From Geomonas sp. RF6 (lineage in GTDB: Bacteria > Desulfobacterota > Desulfuromonadia > Geobacterales > Geobacteraceae), in contig NZ_CP087999.1 in NCBI RefSeq assembly GCF_021044625.1, positions 3,493,001-3,557,000 of the forward strand: a DNA stretch of 64,000 nt. The letters run 5' to 3'. Positions 54,683 to 63,819 of this stretch are shown piece after piece. Positions within the stretch are counted from its first letter, which is position 1, and the number at the start of each line of letters is the position of its first letter. The notes beneath the pieces are model-generated. The model saw only the letters and a program-made list of their open reading frames with translations. It did not search any database and was not told the origin of the DNA. Made by a program: the position numbers and the translations under genes.

Positions 54683-54698
54683 CAGTTTTGAGGTATCG

Positions 54699-55115
54699 AT
54701 GGCGAGAATTCTGATAGTCGACGGCGACCCCCTCTTCGTGGAGGGGTTGACGGAAAATATAAAGGCGCTCTACCCGCTGCTCCAGGTGGAGACGACGGGG
54801 GACGCGCTGCAGGCCCGCGAGATCCTGAAGGGGGAGCGGGTCGATCTCCTCCTCATGGACCTGGAGCTCCCGGCCCCGCCGGGGATCGACCTGCTGGAGA
54901 GCGCGCTCTCCTCCGGGATGGACAAGAACAGGATCGTCATCCTCTCCGCCCGGGATCCGGAGTACCTGCACGAGCGCTTCCCGATGGGGAGCTGCCTTGC
55001 GGTTCTGAACAAGTTCGAGGCGAAGCAGCAGGCGTGCCTCGACATGATCCTCAGTTCGATGCAGAGAAAGGCCGCCGCCCTCAAGCGCTGCCCGTCCCAG
55101 GGTGGGGGAGGGTGA
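54699..55115 (+). CDS. Stand-alone receiver protein
   Basis: 138 residues, a single receiver domain plus a short tail: ILIVDGDPLFVEGL, phospho-acceptor Asp in LLLMDLELPAPPG, Ser in VILSARDP, and Lys in AVLNKFEAKQ. The second acid of the metal pocket is Gly (VDGD instead of VDDD), so phosphorylation may be weak. GAGG lies before the ATG. Last gene of the operon; its end overlaps the convergent phosphodiesterase gene by 35 bases. The cognate kinase is not in the window's immediate neighbourhood. Confidence 0.85.
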   Translation: MARILIVDGDPLFVEGLTENIKALYPLLQVETTGDALQAREILKGERVDLLLMDLELPAPPGIDLLESALSSGMDKNRIVILSARDPEYLHERFPMGSCLAVLNKFEAKQQACLDMILSSMQRKAAALKRCPSQGGGG

Positions 55116-55563
55116 AGAGTTCGGCGTGCGGGGGGGGACCTCCGAGGGTAAGGAGGGCGTAGCTGCCGAGGCCGGCGAGGGGGCCGGGGTTCAGAAGGAG
55201 GATACTCCCTTCCCGCCTGATGGAGGGGATGTGGGTGTGGCCGTACAGAACGACGCCGGCACCGACCTCCGCACCGCGGGCGAGGAGGCACGAAAGCCCC
55301 CCTTTCACCCCGTAGCGGTTTCCGTGGGTGGCAAAGACCCGCACCCCCTCGAGGTTCAGGAGGATGTCGCCGGGGAGAGTGGAACCGTGGTCGCAGTTTC
55401 CGGGAACCCGCACGACCGGGGTTTCCATCACCTCTTCCAGGAGGCGGGCATCCTCTGTCCCGTCCCCCAGGTGAATGGTGAGATCGACGGGCGCGGCCGC
55501 CTCGTGGGCCCGGAAGAGGCGGGCGTAGTCGCCATGGCTGTCGGAGCATACCAGGATCTTCAT
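55081..55563 (-). CDS. Metallophosphoesterase, YfcE/MJ0936 family
   Basis: 160 residues. The metal-site motifs of the calcineurin-like fold are all present: CSDSHGD (D, H), HLGDGTED (D), GNCDHG (N), FATHGNRYG (H) and YGHTHIP (H..H). The family hydrolyses phosphodiesters and is Mn- or Ni-dependent in vitro; the natural substrate is usually unknown. It is convergent with the receiver gene and divergent from sppA; the TATAGGAGAAGAAAAAGG stretch upstream on the minus strand supports the start at 55563. Confidence 0.92.
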   Translation of the reverse strand: MKILVCSDSHGDYARLFRAHEAAAPVDLTIHLGDGTEDARLLEEVMETPVVRVPGNCDHGSTLPGDILLNLEGVRVFATHGNRYGVKGGLSCLLARGAEVGAGVVLYGHTHIPSIRREGSILLLNPGPLAGLGSYALLTLGGPPPHAELFTLPHPGTGSA

Positions 55564-55652
55564 ACTCTCCTTCTTTCCGGGGGCGTCCCGGTCCTTTTTC
55601 TTCTCCTATAGGACATTCAGCGTCACCAAGACAAGAAAAATCGGAGGGCCGC

Positions 55653-56558
55653 ATGATAGGGAAGCTTTTGCGCCGGATCTTGATCTTCCTCGGGAGCCTC
55701 GTCGTCCTCGCCTTCGCCGGGATCGTGATCTCTCTTCTCTTCTTCTCCGACGGGCCGAGCTTCGGCGACGGGGTCGGGCTCGTGGAGGTGAAGGGGATGA
55801 TCGTGGACGGCCAGGAGACGGTGCGGCAGCTGCACGCCTTTGGCAAGGAGGAGAGGGTGCGCGCGGTCGTCCTGCGCATCGACTCCCCCGGCGGCGTCGT
55901 CGGCCCCTCGCAGGAGATCTACTCCGAGGTGAAGCGGCTCGCCGCGAAGAAGAAGGTCGTGGTCTCCATGGGGAGCGTCGCCGCTTCCGGCGGGTACTAC
56001 ATAGCGGCCCCCGCCTCCTTCATATTCGCCAACCCCGGCACCATCACCGGGAGTATCGGCGTCCTCATGAAGTTCACCAACGTGGAGGGGCTGATGGGGA
56101 AGGTCGGGGTAAAGGGGCTGACGCTGAAGAGCGGGCGCTTCAAGGACTCCGGCTCGCCGCTGCACGAGATGACCCCCGAGGAGCGCCAGATGCTCCAGGG
56201 GGTGATAGACTCGACCTATCGGCAGTTCGTGGCGGCGGTGGCGCAGGGGAGACGCCTCCCGGTGGAGGAGGTCTCCCGCATCGCCGACGGCAGGATCCTC
56301 TCGGGAGAGCAGGCGCTCTCACTGAAACTCGTGGACCGGCTCGGGACGCTTCAGGAGGCGGTGGAAGAGGCGGGGCGGCTCGCCGGGATGAAAGGGGAGC
56401 CGCGGGTCATCAAGGCCCCCCAGAAACGCCGCCCCTCCTGGGATTTGCTGGTGCAGGGGGTCGCCGAGCGTCTCGCCCTCTCGTCCCCCCGGGGAGTCGG
56501 GGTGGAGTACCTCATGGAGGGGGGCGGGAGCTCTCTAACTAGCGGATATTTACCTTGA
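55653..56558 (+). CDS. sppA: Signal peptide peptidase SppA, short form
   Basis: 301-residue membrane-bound serine protease (S49) that degrades released signal peptides. One N-terminal TM (IFLGSLVVLAFAGIVISLLFF), then the catalytic domain: VVLRIDSPGGVVGPSQEIY, nucleophile S112 in SVAASGGYYIA, and general base K164 in SGRFKDSGSP. This is the 300-residue single-domain form found in most bacteria, not the double-length E. coli enzyme. It is followed after 58 bases by yceD. Confidence 0.94.
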   Translation: MIGKLLRRILIFLGSLVVLAFAGIVISLLFFSDGPSFGDGVGLVEVKGMIVDGQETVRQLHAFGKEERVRAVVLRIDSPGGVVGPSQEIYSEVKRLAAKKKVVVSMGSVAASGGYYIAAPASFIFANPGTITGSIGVLMKFTNVEGLMGKVGVKGLTLKSGRFKDSGSPLHEMTPEERQMLQGVIDSTYRQFVAAVAQGRRLPVEEVSRIADGRILSGEQALSLKLVDRLGTLQEAVEEAGRLAGMKGEPRVIKAPQKRRPSWDLLVQGVAERLALSSPRGVGVEYLMEGGGSSLTSGYLP

Positions 56559-56616
56559 CAAACAGATCGCCATCTATATACTGAGGAGCTTTGAAAAAGG
56601 GGGGCTGGGGGATCTC

Positions 56617-57156
56617 GTGAAGATACGCGTCGAAGAGACCAAGAAGAAGCGGCTCACCCTGGAAGAGGACGAGCCGGCGGAACATTACGCCCCTCTGGCG
56701 GAAGTGGAGAAGAGCGGAGAGGCCCGCTTTACCGCCCCGGTGCACGTCGAGGTGAGCGCCTTTTGGGAGCACGACCACGTGAGGGTCGCCGGGAAGGTGG
56801 CGACAGCCGCCGCCCTTACCTGCTCGCGCTGCCTTACCGAATTTGAAACCCCTCTGGAATCGAGCTTCACCATCATCTACAGTCAGGCCAGGGACGAGTC
56901 CCCCGCCGACGAAGAGGTGGAGCTCTCCGAGGAAGACCTGGTGGCTGCGACATACCAGGGGGACGAGATAGATCTCGATTTCGAGATCGCCGAGCAGGTG
57001 ATGATGGAAGTGCCGTACAAGCCGCTCTGCCGCGAGGCGTGCAAGGGGCTGTGCACCGAGTGCGGTCAGGACCTGAATGTCGCCGAGTGCGGCTGCAACA
57101 GAGGCGGCATCAACCTGAAGATGAGTGCATTGCAGAAGATCAAGATAGAAAAGTAA
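56617..57156 (+). CDS. YceD family protein (DUF177)
   Basis: 179-residue protein of the YceD/DUF177 family, nearly always encoded just before rpmF as here. An N-terminal beta region ([19 protein letters not shown]) is followed by [13 protein letters not shown] and a C-terminal cysteine group [13 protein letters not shown]...CGC, which suggests a bound metal. The family is linked to 23S rRNA accumulation or processing in bacteria and plastids. GTG start at 56617 with GGGGGAT upstream. First gene of the yceD-rpmF-plsX-fab group. Confidence 0.92.
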   Translation: MKIRVEETKKKRLTLEEDEPAEHYAPLAEVEKSGEARFTAPVHVEVSAFWEHDHVRVAGKVATAAALTCSRCLTEFETPLESSFTIIYSQARDESPADEEVELSEEDLVAATYQGDEIDLDFEIAEQVMMEVPYKPLCREACKGLCTECGQDLNVAECGCNRGGINLKMSALQKIKIEK

Positions 57157-57170
57157 AAGGAGACCTCACC

Positions 57171-57353
57171 ATGGCAGTACCCAAGAAGAAAACGTCCAAA
57201 TCGCGCAAAAATATGAGAAGGGCCCACGACTTCCTCACCCCCCCGACGGTGTCCACCTGCCCCCAGTGCAAGGCTCCCAAGCTCCCCCACTGCGTCTGCC
57301 CTTCCTGCGGCACCTACAAGGGAAGGCAGGTTCTGAAGGCCGAAGAGCTGTAG
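57171..57353 (+). CDS. rpmF: 50S ribosomal protein L32
   Basis: 60 residues. [20 protein letters not shown] is the classic L32 opening, followed by four cysteines in CPQCK and CPSCG, the zinc-binding form. AAGGAG lies before the ATG, 14 bases after yceD. Typical position between yceD and plsX. Confidence 0.98.
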   Translation: MAVPKKKTSKSRKNMRRAHDFLTPPTVSTCPQCKAPKLPHCVCPSCGTYKGRQVLKAEEL

Positions 57354-57375
57354 TCGCTCGGCCCGCAGGAGTACT

Positions 57376-58416
57376 ATGAGAGTTGCTGTGGATGTGATGG
57401 GGGGAGACAACGCCCCCCATGTCGAGGTGGAAGGAGCGGTTGCCGCAGCCCGCGAGTTCGGGGTCCCCGTCACACTGGTGGGGGACACCGAGCGGGTTCG
57501 CGCGGAGCTCTCCCGCCACAACGTGAGCGGTCTCGACATCGAGGTGAAGCACGCCAGCGAGGTCGTGGGGATGCACGATTCGGCCTCCGATGCGGTTCGC
57601 AAGAAGAAGGACTCCTCCATACGGGTCGCCTTCGACCTGGCCAGGAACGGCGAGGCGGCAGCGGTGGTGAGCGCAGGTAATTCCGGTGCCACCATGGCCG
57701 CCGCCATGTTCGTCCTGAAAAGGCTGAAGGGTATCGATCGCCCCGCCATCGCCAACCTCTTCCCCACCCTCACCGGAAAGACCCTGGTCCTCGATGTCGG
57801 AGGGAACGTCGACTGCAAGCCGATGCACCTGGTGCAGTTCGCCGTCATGGGGGAGGTGTACTCGCGCTTCGTCCTCGGCATCCAGTCGCCGCGCGTCGGT
57901 CTTCTCTCCAACGGTGAGGAGGCGAGCAAGGGGAACGAGCTCACCCGCGAGACGAGCCTCCTTCTGAAGGAAAAGCCGATCAACTACATCGGCTACGTGG
58001 AAGGGCGGGATGTCTTCAACGGGGCCGTCGACGTCGTCGTGTGCGACGGCTTTGTCGGAAACGTGGTGCTGAAGCTCTCCGAGGGGCTCGCCGAGACCGT
58101 CGGGAAGATGCTGAAGGCGGAGATAAAGTCGAGCCTCCTCTCCCAGCTCGGCTACCTCCTGTGCCGGAAGGCCTTCAAGGAGTTCCGAAAGACGGTCGAC
58201 TACGCCGAGGTCGGCGGAGCACCCCTTCTGGGGGTGGACGGCGTGGCGATGATCTGCCACGGCGGCTCCAACGCGAAGGCGATAAAGAACGCGGTCCGCT
58301 TCGCCCACGAGTACGCCATGAAGGGTGTAAATGGCAGGATCGCCGAAAAGCTCCTGGAGAGCTTCCCCGATCTCGCCCGGGATCGCAGGGGAAGTGACGA
58401 GAAGGCGCTGTCCTGA
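57376..58416 (+). CDS. plsX: Phosphate acyltransferase PlsX
   Basis: 346-residue peripheral membrane enzyme that makes acyl phosphate from acyl-ACP for phospholipid synthesis with PlsY. Opening [15 protein letters not shown]; further motifs [50 protein letters not shown], and [10 protein letters not shown]. It lies in the usual place after rpmF. The next gene is fabD; the fabH that commonly stands between them is missing. Confidence 0.97.
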   Translation: MRVAVDVMGGDNAPHVEVEGAVAAAREFGVPVTLVGDTERVRAELSRHNVSGLDIEVKHASEVVGMHDSASDAVRKKKDSSIRVAFDLARNGEAAAVVSAGNSGATMAAAMFVLKRLKGIDRPAIANLFPTLTGKTLVLDVGGNVDCKPMHLVQFAVMGEVYSRFVLGIQSPRVGLLSNGEEASKGNELTRETSLLLKEKPINYIGYVEGRDVFNGAVDVVVCDGFVGNVVLKLSEGLAETVGKMLKAEIKSSLLSQLGYLLCRKAFKEFRKTVDYAEVGGAPLLGVDGVAMICHGGSNAKAIKNAVRFAHEYAMKGVNGRIAEKLLESFPDLARDRRGSDEKALS

Positions 58417-58538
58417 GGCGCTTTCCTTTCGCGCCCGGCACCTCTCTTCATCCCCCTTCAGACAAAAAGTGCATTGTGATGCAGGCTGCCGTCCCCGCCT
58501 TTTCGCGCCCGGCCGCCTATTGACTAAAGGAATTCCTC

Positions 58539-59471
58539 ATGCAAAAGTACGCCTTCATCTTCCCCGGACAGGGGTCGCAGTACGCCGGAATGGGGCGGGA
58601 GCTGGCCGGCGCCTTTGCGGTGGCGAGGCAGGTCTTCGAGGAGGCGGACGACGCCCTCGGCTTCTCCCTCTCCACCCTCTGCTTCGAAGGTCCCGAGGAG
58701 GAGCTGCGCCTCACCGCGAACACCCAGCCTGCCATTCTCGCCACGAGCATTGCGGCGCTGCGGGTCATCTCCTCAGAGACCTCCCTTACCCCCTCCTTCC
58801 TGGCGGGTCACTCCCTCGGCGAATACTCGGCGCTCGTCGCCTCAGGCGCCTTGTCCCTTTCCGACGCCTTGAAGACGGTGCGCGCCCGCGGCAGCTTCAT
58901 GCAGGACGCGGTGCCGGTCGGTGTCGGAGCCATGGCCGCAATCCTCGGGGCCGAGGCGGACGAGATCGCCGCAATCTGCGCCGATGCCTCCGAAGGTGAG
59001 CTCGTCACTCCGGCAAACTTCAACTCCCCCGGCCAGATCATCGTCTCCGGCCACGCAGGCGCGGTGAACCGCGCCATCGAGATCGCCAAGGAGCGCGGCT
59101 TCCGAAAGGCGATGCTCCTGCCGGTGAGCGCACCCTTCCACTGCCCCCTCATGGAGAGCGCCGCGCAGCGCCTTCAGGAGACCCTTTCCGGGGTAGCCGT
59201 CGGCGAGATCGCGGTCCCGGTCGTCACGAACGTGGAGGCGAAGCCAAACAGCGACGCCGGCCGCGTGAAGGATCTCCTGGTGCAGCAGGTCTGCGCGCCG
59301 GTCCTGTGGGACGCTTCCGTTAAGGAGATGATCTCCCTCGGCGTCACGAACTTCCTGGAGATCGGCCCGGGGAAGGTCCTGTGCGGCCTGGTGAAGAGGA
59401 TTGACAAAGGGGTTCCTGCCGTGAACGTGCAGGACCCGGAAGGCGTGAAAACGCTTGCGGAGGTGGCTTGA
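58539..59471 (+). CDS. fabD: Malonyl-CoA:ACP transacylase
   Basis: 310-residue enzyme that loads malonyl units onto ACP. Visible: FIFPGQGSQYAGMGREL, the nucleophilic Ser in LAGHSLGEYSALVASG, the Arg of the malonate site in TVRARGSFMQ, the catalytic His in PVSAPFHCPLM, and EIGPGKVL. AAAGGA precedes the ATG. The 122-base gap to plsX contains no gene. Confidence 0.97.
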   Translation: MQKYAFIFPGQGSQYAGMGRELAGAFAVARQVFEEADDALGFSLSTLCFEGPEEELRLTANTQPAILATSIAALRVISSETSLTPSFLAGHSLGEYSALVASGALSLSDALKTVRARGSFMQDAVPVGVGAMAAILGAEADEIAAICADASEGELVTPANFNSPGQIIVSGHAGAVNRAIEIAKERGFRKAMLLPVSAPFHCPLMESAAQRLQETLSGVAVGEIAVPVVTNVEAKPNSDAGRVKDLLVQQVCAPVLWDASVKEMISLGVTNFLEIGPGKVLCGLVKRIDKGVPAVNVQDPEGVKTLAEVA

Positions 59472-59472
59472 G

Positions 59473-60213
59473 ATGAGTCTTCAGGGACAGGTAGCTGTGG
59501 TGACCGGCGCATCGCGCGGCATCGGCAAGGCGATAGCGAAGCTTCTGGCGGCAAACGGCGCTGCCGTCGTCACGACCGCCACCACGGCGGAGGGTGCCCA
59601 GCGCGTCGCCGACGAGATCATCGAGGCGGGGGGCGACGCCCTCGCCGTAAAGGTTGACGTTTCCGTCGCCGCAGACGTGGAGGCGCTCTTTGCCGCCGCT
59701 GTGGAGAAGTACGGGAAGGTGGACATCCTCGTCAACAACGCCGGGATCACCAAGGACGGGCTCCTGCTGCGCATGAAGGAGGCGGACTGGGACCAGGTGC
59801 TCGACGTGAACCTGAAAGGGGCCTTCAACTGCACGAAGGTCGCTGCCAAGACGATGACGAAGGCGCGCTACGGCCGCATCGTGAACGTCTCCTCCGTGGT
59901 GGGGGAGATGGGGAACCCGGGGCAGGCGAACTACTGCGCCTCGAAGGCGGGGCTTATCGGCCTCACCAAGAGCGTCGCGCGGGAACTTGCCAGCCGCAAC
60001 GTCACCGTAAACGCGGTTTCCCCCGGCTTCATCGAGACGGACATGACGCACGAGCTCTCCGAGAAGGTGAAGACTTCCCTCCTGGAGCAGATCCCGCTGG
60101 GGCGTCTCGGCGCCGCCGAAGACATCGCGCTGGCGGTACTTTTCCTCGTCGGTCCGGGGGGAGGGTACGTCACCGGTCAGGTCCTTTCGGTGAACGGCGG
60201 AATGCACATGTAG
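59473..60213 (+). CDS. fabG: 3-oxoacyl-ACP reductase
   Basis: 246-residue short-chain dehydrogenase that reduces beta-ketoacyl-ACP with NADPH. TGASRGIG (cofactor), NNAG, catalytic Ser in VNVSSVVGEMG, Tyr and Lys in YCASKAGL, and PGFIETDM are all in place. The ATG at 59473 follows the fabD stop by one base and matches the usual MSLQGQVAVVTG start; an ATG at 59455 would add six residues. Confidence 0.97.
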   Translation: MSLQGQVAVVTGASRGIGKAIAKLLAANGAAVVTTATTAEGAQRVADEIIEAGGDALAVKVDVSVAADVEALFAAAVEKYGKVDILVNNAGITKDGLLLRMKEADWDQVLDVNLKGAFNCTKVAAKTMTKARYGRIVNVSSVVGEMGNPGQANYCASKAGLIGLTKSVARELASRNVTVNAVSPGFIETDMTHELSEKVKTSLLEQIPLGRLGAAEDIALAVLFLVGPGGGYVTGQVLSVNGGMHM

Positions 60214-60251
60214 CCCCTCTTTGAGGGCGCTTTTCGCGAAAAAAATAGCTT

Positions 60252-60279
60252 TTGCAAAATGATCTTTTCATGCTATGAC
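60252..60279 (+). promoter_or_regulatory. Candidate promoter for acpP
   Basis: TTGCAA (60252-60257) and TATGAC (60274-60279), 16 bases apart, in the AT-rich 128-base gap between fabG and acpP. Extra transcription of acpP is common because ACP is needed in large amounts. Confidence 0.4.
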
Positions 60280-60341
60280 AACAAGCAGACTTAACTCCGG
60301 GAACGTCTGCACGATACCCAAAAACACATGGAGGTGTATAG

Positions 60342-60575
60342 ATGGCTTCAATTGAAAAACGCATCAAAGAGATAGTGGCTGAGCAGCTTGGCGTGGACGA
60401 GTCGCAGGTAACGGGCGAGAGCTCCTTCATGGACGACCTCGGCGCCGACTCCCTCGACACCGTGGAACTGGTCATGGCTCTCGAGGAGGAGTTCGAGATC
60501 GAGATCTCCGACGAGGACGCCGAGAAGATCCAGTCCGTACAGGACGCCATCGACTATATCACCGATCACACCTAG
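60342..60575 (+). CDS. acpP: Acyl carrier protein
   Basis: 77 residues, strongly acidic. The phosphopantetheine-binding Ser is in [19 protein letters not shown], the universal ACP motif. Carries growing acyl chains for FabD, FabG and FabF encoded around it. GGAGG lies nine bases before the ATG. Confidence 0.98.
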   Translation: MASIEKRIKEIVAEQLGVDESQVTGESSFMDDLGADSLDTVELVMALEEEFEIEISDEDAEKIQSVQDAIDYITDHT

Positions 60576-60653
60576 CAGAGCCGGGGGAGGAGAGCTTCTT
60601 CCCCTTTTTCATGTAATGGGGTATGCGGTCAGATTGAGAAGGAGCTTTACCGT

Positions 60654-61886
60654 ATGAGAAGAGTCGTAGTGACGGGGATCGGCCTGGTTTCCCCGCTCGG
60701 GACCGGAAACAGCAAGAACTGGGAGGCCCTGACTTCGGGAAAATCGGGGATCGCCGGCATCACCCGCTTCGATGCCTCCGATCTGCCGGTGCGCATCGCC
60801 GGGGAAGTGAAAGACTTCAACGCCGAAGAGTTCGTGGACAAGAAAGAGATCAAGAAGATGGATCTCTTCATCCAGTACGCTCTCGGTGCTGCACACTTCG
60901 CCATGGAAGACTCCGGGTTCACAGTCACCGAGGAGAACGCCGAGAGGGTCGGCGTCCTCGTTGGCGCCGGACTCGGCGGCCTCCCCGCGCTGGAGCGGTA
61001 CCACACCGCCGTCGCGGAGGGGGGGTACAAGAAGATCTCCCCCTTCTTCATTCCCATGCTGATCATCAACCTCGCTCCCGGGCAGATTTCCATCCGCTAC
61101 GGCACGAAGGGGCCGAACCTCTCCTCTGTTTCCGCCTGCGCCACCGGGACGAACTCCATCGGCGATGCCTACCACATGATCCGCCGCGGCGACGTGGACG
61201 CCATGATCGCCGGGGGCGCCGAGTCCACCGTTACCCAGATGGGTATCGGCGGCTTCGCGGTCATGAAGGCGCTCTCCACCAGGAATGACGATCCTGCTGC
61301 TGCTTCCCGTCCGTTCGACAAGGGGCGCGACGGCTTCGTACTCGCCGAGGGGGCTGGCATCGTCATCCTCGAGGAGTACGAGTCGGCGAAGAAGAGGGGG
61401 GCGAAGATCTACGCCGAGATCGTCGGCTACGGCCTCTCCAGCGACGCCTACCACCTCACCACCCCGGCACCGGGGGGGGAGGGGGCTGCCCGCTGCATGA
61501 AGATGGCGCTGAACACCGCCGGGGTGAACCCTGAGGAAGTGGACTACATCAACGCCCACGGCACCTCCACTCCTTTCGGGGACGTCGGCGAAACGATGGC
61601 GATCCGCTCCGTCTTCGGCTCCCACGCCGATGAGCTGATGGTTTCCTCCACGAAGTCGATGACCGGGCATCTCCTTGGTGCGGCCGGCGGGGTGGAGGCG
61701 ATCTTCACCCTCATGGCGATGCAGAACTCCGTGGTACCCCCGACGATCAACCTCGACGAGCCGGATCCGGAATGCGATCTCGACTACGTCCCGAACACCG
61801 CACGCGAGGCCGAGGTGAAGGTAGCGATGAGCAACTCCTTCGGGTTCGGCGGCACGAACGCAACACTCCTTTTCAAGAAGGTGTAG
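60654..61886 (+). CDS. fabF: 3-oxoacyl-ACP synthase II
   Basis: 410-residue condensing enzyme for chain elongation. Active-site Cys in [15 protein letters not shown], the two His in [11 protein letters not shown] and [11 protein letters not shown], and the terminal [10 protein letters not shown] are present. AAGGAG precedes the ATG. It is followed one base later by rpiB. Confidence 0.97.
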   Translation: MRRVVVTGIGLVSPLGTGNSKNWEALTSGKSGIAGITRFDASDLPVRIAGEVKDFNAEEFVDKKEIKKMDLFIQYALGAAHFAMEDSGFTVTEENAERVGVLVGAGLGGLPALERYHTAVAEGGYKKISPFFIPMLIINLAPGQISIRYGTKGPNLSSVSACATGTNSIGDAYHMIRRGDVDAMIAGGAESTVTQMGIGGFAVMKALSTRNDDPAAASRPFDKGRDGFVLAEGAGIVILEEYESAKKRGAKIYAEIVGYGLSSDAYHLTTPAPGGEGAARCMKMALNTAGVNPEEVDYINAHGTSTPFGDVGETMAIRSVFGSHADELMVSSTKSMTGHLLGAAGGVEAIFTLMAMQNSVVPPTINLDEPDPECDLDYVPNTAREAEVKVAMSNSFGFGGTNATLLFKKV

Positions 61887-61887
61887 C

Positions 61888-62334
61888 ATGATAGTTTTAG
61901 GCAGCGATCACGGCGGTTTGGAACTGAAGGAAGAGATCAAGAGCCTGCTCGGCGAGATGGGGCTTCCGTGCGAGGACCTCGGCACGAACGGGAGCGAGTC
62001 CGTCGACTACCCGGAGTTTGGGGAGAGGGTCGCCCGCCGCGTCTCCGAGGGGGGCGCGGAAAAAGGGATCCTCGTGTGCGGCACCGGCATCGGCATGTCG
62101 ATCGTGGCGAACAAGATCCCGGGTATCCGGGCGGCTCTTGTGACCGACACCTTCATGGCGCGCATGGCGAAGGAGCACAACAACGCCAACATCCTCGTCC
62201 TCGGGGGGCGCGTGCTGGAGATCTCCCTGGCAAGGGAGATGGTGCGGACCTGGCTGGAGGCGACCTTCGAGGGTGGCCGCCACCAGGGGCGCCTCGACAA
62301 GATCGCGGCTCTCGAAGACGGCTGCTGCAAGTAA
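61888..62334 (+). CDS. rpiB: Ribose-5-phosphate isomerase B
   Basis: 148-residue RpiB/LacAB-family isomerase linking ribose 5-phosphate and ribulose 5-phosphate. [12 protein letters not shown], the catalytic Cys in [35 protein letters not shown] and the C-terminal [11 protein letters not shown] are present. It abuts fabF, so it is cotranscribed with the fab genes. Confidence 0.96.
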   Translation: MIVLGSDHGGLELKEEIKSLLGEMGLPCEDLGTNGSESVDYPEFGERVARRVSEGGAEKGILVCGTGIGMSIVANKIPGIRAALVTDTFMARMAKEHNNANILVLGGRVLEISLAREMVRTWLEATFEGGRHQGRLDKIAALEDGCCK

Positions 62335-62369
62335 CCAGGCTGCCGCAAAGAACGGTAAGGAATCTAAAG

Positions 62370-62394
62370 ACGGGACTGTCACGGTCCCGTTTTC
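62370..62394 (+). terminator. Hairpin between rpiB and glyA
   Basis: Seven-bp stem ACGGGAC/GTCCCGT with a 7-base loop, followed by TTTCATTT. It may partly end transcription after rpiB; glyA begins 26 bases later. Confidence 0.5.
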
Positions 62395-62419
62395 ATTTAT
62401 CAAGACTAGGAGATTGAGC

Positions 62420-63667
62420 ATGTCAGTACTGGAAACATTCGATCCCGAGATAGCGAGCGCGATCCGGCACGAAACGGAGCGCCAGGAGTACAACCTCGAG
62501 CTGATCGCCTCGGAAAACTTCGTCTCTCCCGCAGTCCTGGAGGCGCAGGGGTCCGTCCTTACCAACAAGTACGCGGAAGGGTACCCCGGGAAGCGCTACT
62601 ATGGGGGGTGCCACTGCGTCGATGAGGCGGAGAACCTGGCGATTGCCCGCGCGAAGGAGCTCTTCGGGGCCGACCACGCGAACGTGCAGCCGCACTCCGG
62701 CTCCCAGGCGAACATGGCGGTGTACTTCTCCGTGCTGAAGCCGGGGGACACCGTCCTCGGCATGAATCTCGCCCACGGCGGCCACCTTACCCACGGCAGC
62801 CCGGTGAACTTCTCCGGCAAGCTCTTCAACATCGTCCCGTACGGCGTGACGAAGGAAGACCAGACGATCGACTACGAAGAGGCGGAGCGTCTCGCGATCG
62901 AGCACAAGCCGAAGATGATCGTGGTGGGTGCCAGCGCCTATCCGCGCATCATCGACTTCGAAGCCTTCCGCCGCATCGCCGACAAGGTAGGCGCCGTCGT
63001 CATGGTGGACATGGCCCACATCGCCGGTCTCGTTGCCGCAGGGCTCCACCCGAGCCCGGTGCCGCACGCCGAATTCGTCACCACCACGACCCATAAGACG
63101 CTGCGCGGACCGCGCGGCGGCATGATCCTCTGCCGCGAGGACTACGCGAAGACCCTCAACTCCAACATCTTCCCGGGGATCCAGGGTGGGCCCCTCATGC
63201 ACGTCATCGCCGCAAAGGCCGTCGCCTTCAAGGAGGCGCTCTCCCCCGAGTTCAAGGAGTACCAGACGCAGATCGTGAAGAACGCGAAGACCCTCGCAGC
63301 GGCCCTCATGGCGCGCGGCTTCAAGCTCTGCTCGGGCGGCACCGACAACCACCTCATGCTCGTCGACCTCACCGACACCGGCCTTACCGGGAAGGTTGCG
63401 GAGGAGGCGCTGGACAAGGCGGGGATCACCGTCAACAAGAACGGCATCCCGTACGACACCCGTTCCCCCTTCATCACCTCCGGGATCCGTATCGGCACCC
63501 CTGCCGCCACCACCCACGGGCTGAAGGAAGGGGAGATGGAAGTCGTCGCCGGCTTCATCGCCGACGCCCTTGCCAACGTGGAAGACGAAGCGCGCCTCGC
63601 TGCGGTAAAGCAGCAGGTGAATGACCTCATGAAGCGCTTCCCGCTCTACGCCGGGAAGCTCGCCTAG
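62420..63667 (+). CDS. glyA: Serine hydroxymethyltransferase
   Basis: 415-residue PLP enzyme that converts serine and tetrahydrofolate to glycine and 5,10-methylene-tetrahydrofolate. [40 protein letters not shown], the PLP Lys in [14 protein letters not shown], and the C-terminal FPLY are present. The ATG at 62420 with TAGGAG upstream gives the standard N-terminus ([11 protein letters not shown]). A strong terminator follows. Confidence 0.98.
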   Translation: MSVLETFDPEIASAIRHETERQEYNLELIASENFVSPAVLEAQGSVLTNKYAEGYPGKRYYGGCHCVDEAENLAIARAKELFGADHANVQPHSGSQANMAVYFSVLKPGDTVLGMNLAHGGHLTHGSPVNFSGKLFNIVPYGVTKEDQTIDYEEAERLAIEHKPKMIVVGASAYPRIIDFEAFRRIADKVGAVVMVDMAHIAGLVAAGLHPSPVPHAEFVTTTTHKTLRGPRGGMILCREDYAKTLNSNIFPGIQGGPLMHVIAAKAVAFKEALSPEFKEYQTQIVKNAKTLAAALMARGFKLCSGGTDNHLMLVDLTDTGLTGKVAEEALDKAGITVNKNGIPYDTRSPFITSGIRIGTPAATTHGLKEGEMEVVAGFIADALANVEDEARLAAVKQQVNDLMKRFPLYAGKLA

Positions 63668-63699
63668 CGGCTTCGCTGAAGAATGAAGAGAAAGAAAAA

Positions 63700-63733
63700 G
63701 GGAGGGTGCCTGGAAAGGCACCCTCCCTTTTTT
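63700..63733 (+). terminator. Rho-independent terminator after glyA
   Basis: Perfect 11-bp stem (GGGAGGGTGCC/GGCACCCTCCC), TGGAAA loop, then TTTTTT; an A-run on the other side lets it work in both directions. Confidence 0.93.
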
Positions 63734-63761
63734 CTGTTTTTAGGGTGATATTTTTTTCCGG

Positions 63762-63790
63762 TTGAAAAGAGGATTAGCGGGTGGTAATCT
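63762..63790 (+). promoter_or_regulatory. Candidate promoter for the 63820 gene
   Basis: TTGAAA (63762-63767), a 17-base spacer and TAATCT (63785-63790). The -10 box is weak. Confidence 0.35.
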
Positions 63791-63819
63791 TCGCTGGAAT
63801 CAACTCCGGGGGTGCTGCT

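Noticed and set aside
58417-58538. Remnant of fabH between plsX and fabD
   Set aside because: No piece of the FabH active-site region could be recognised in any frame.
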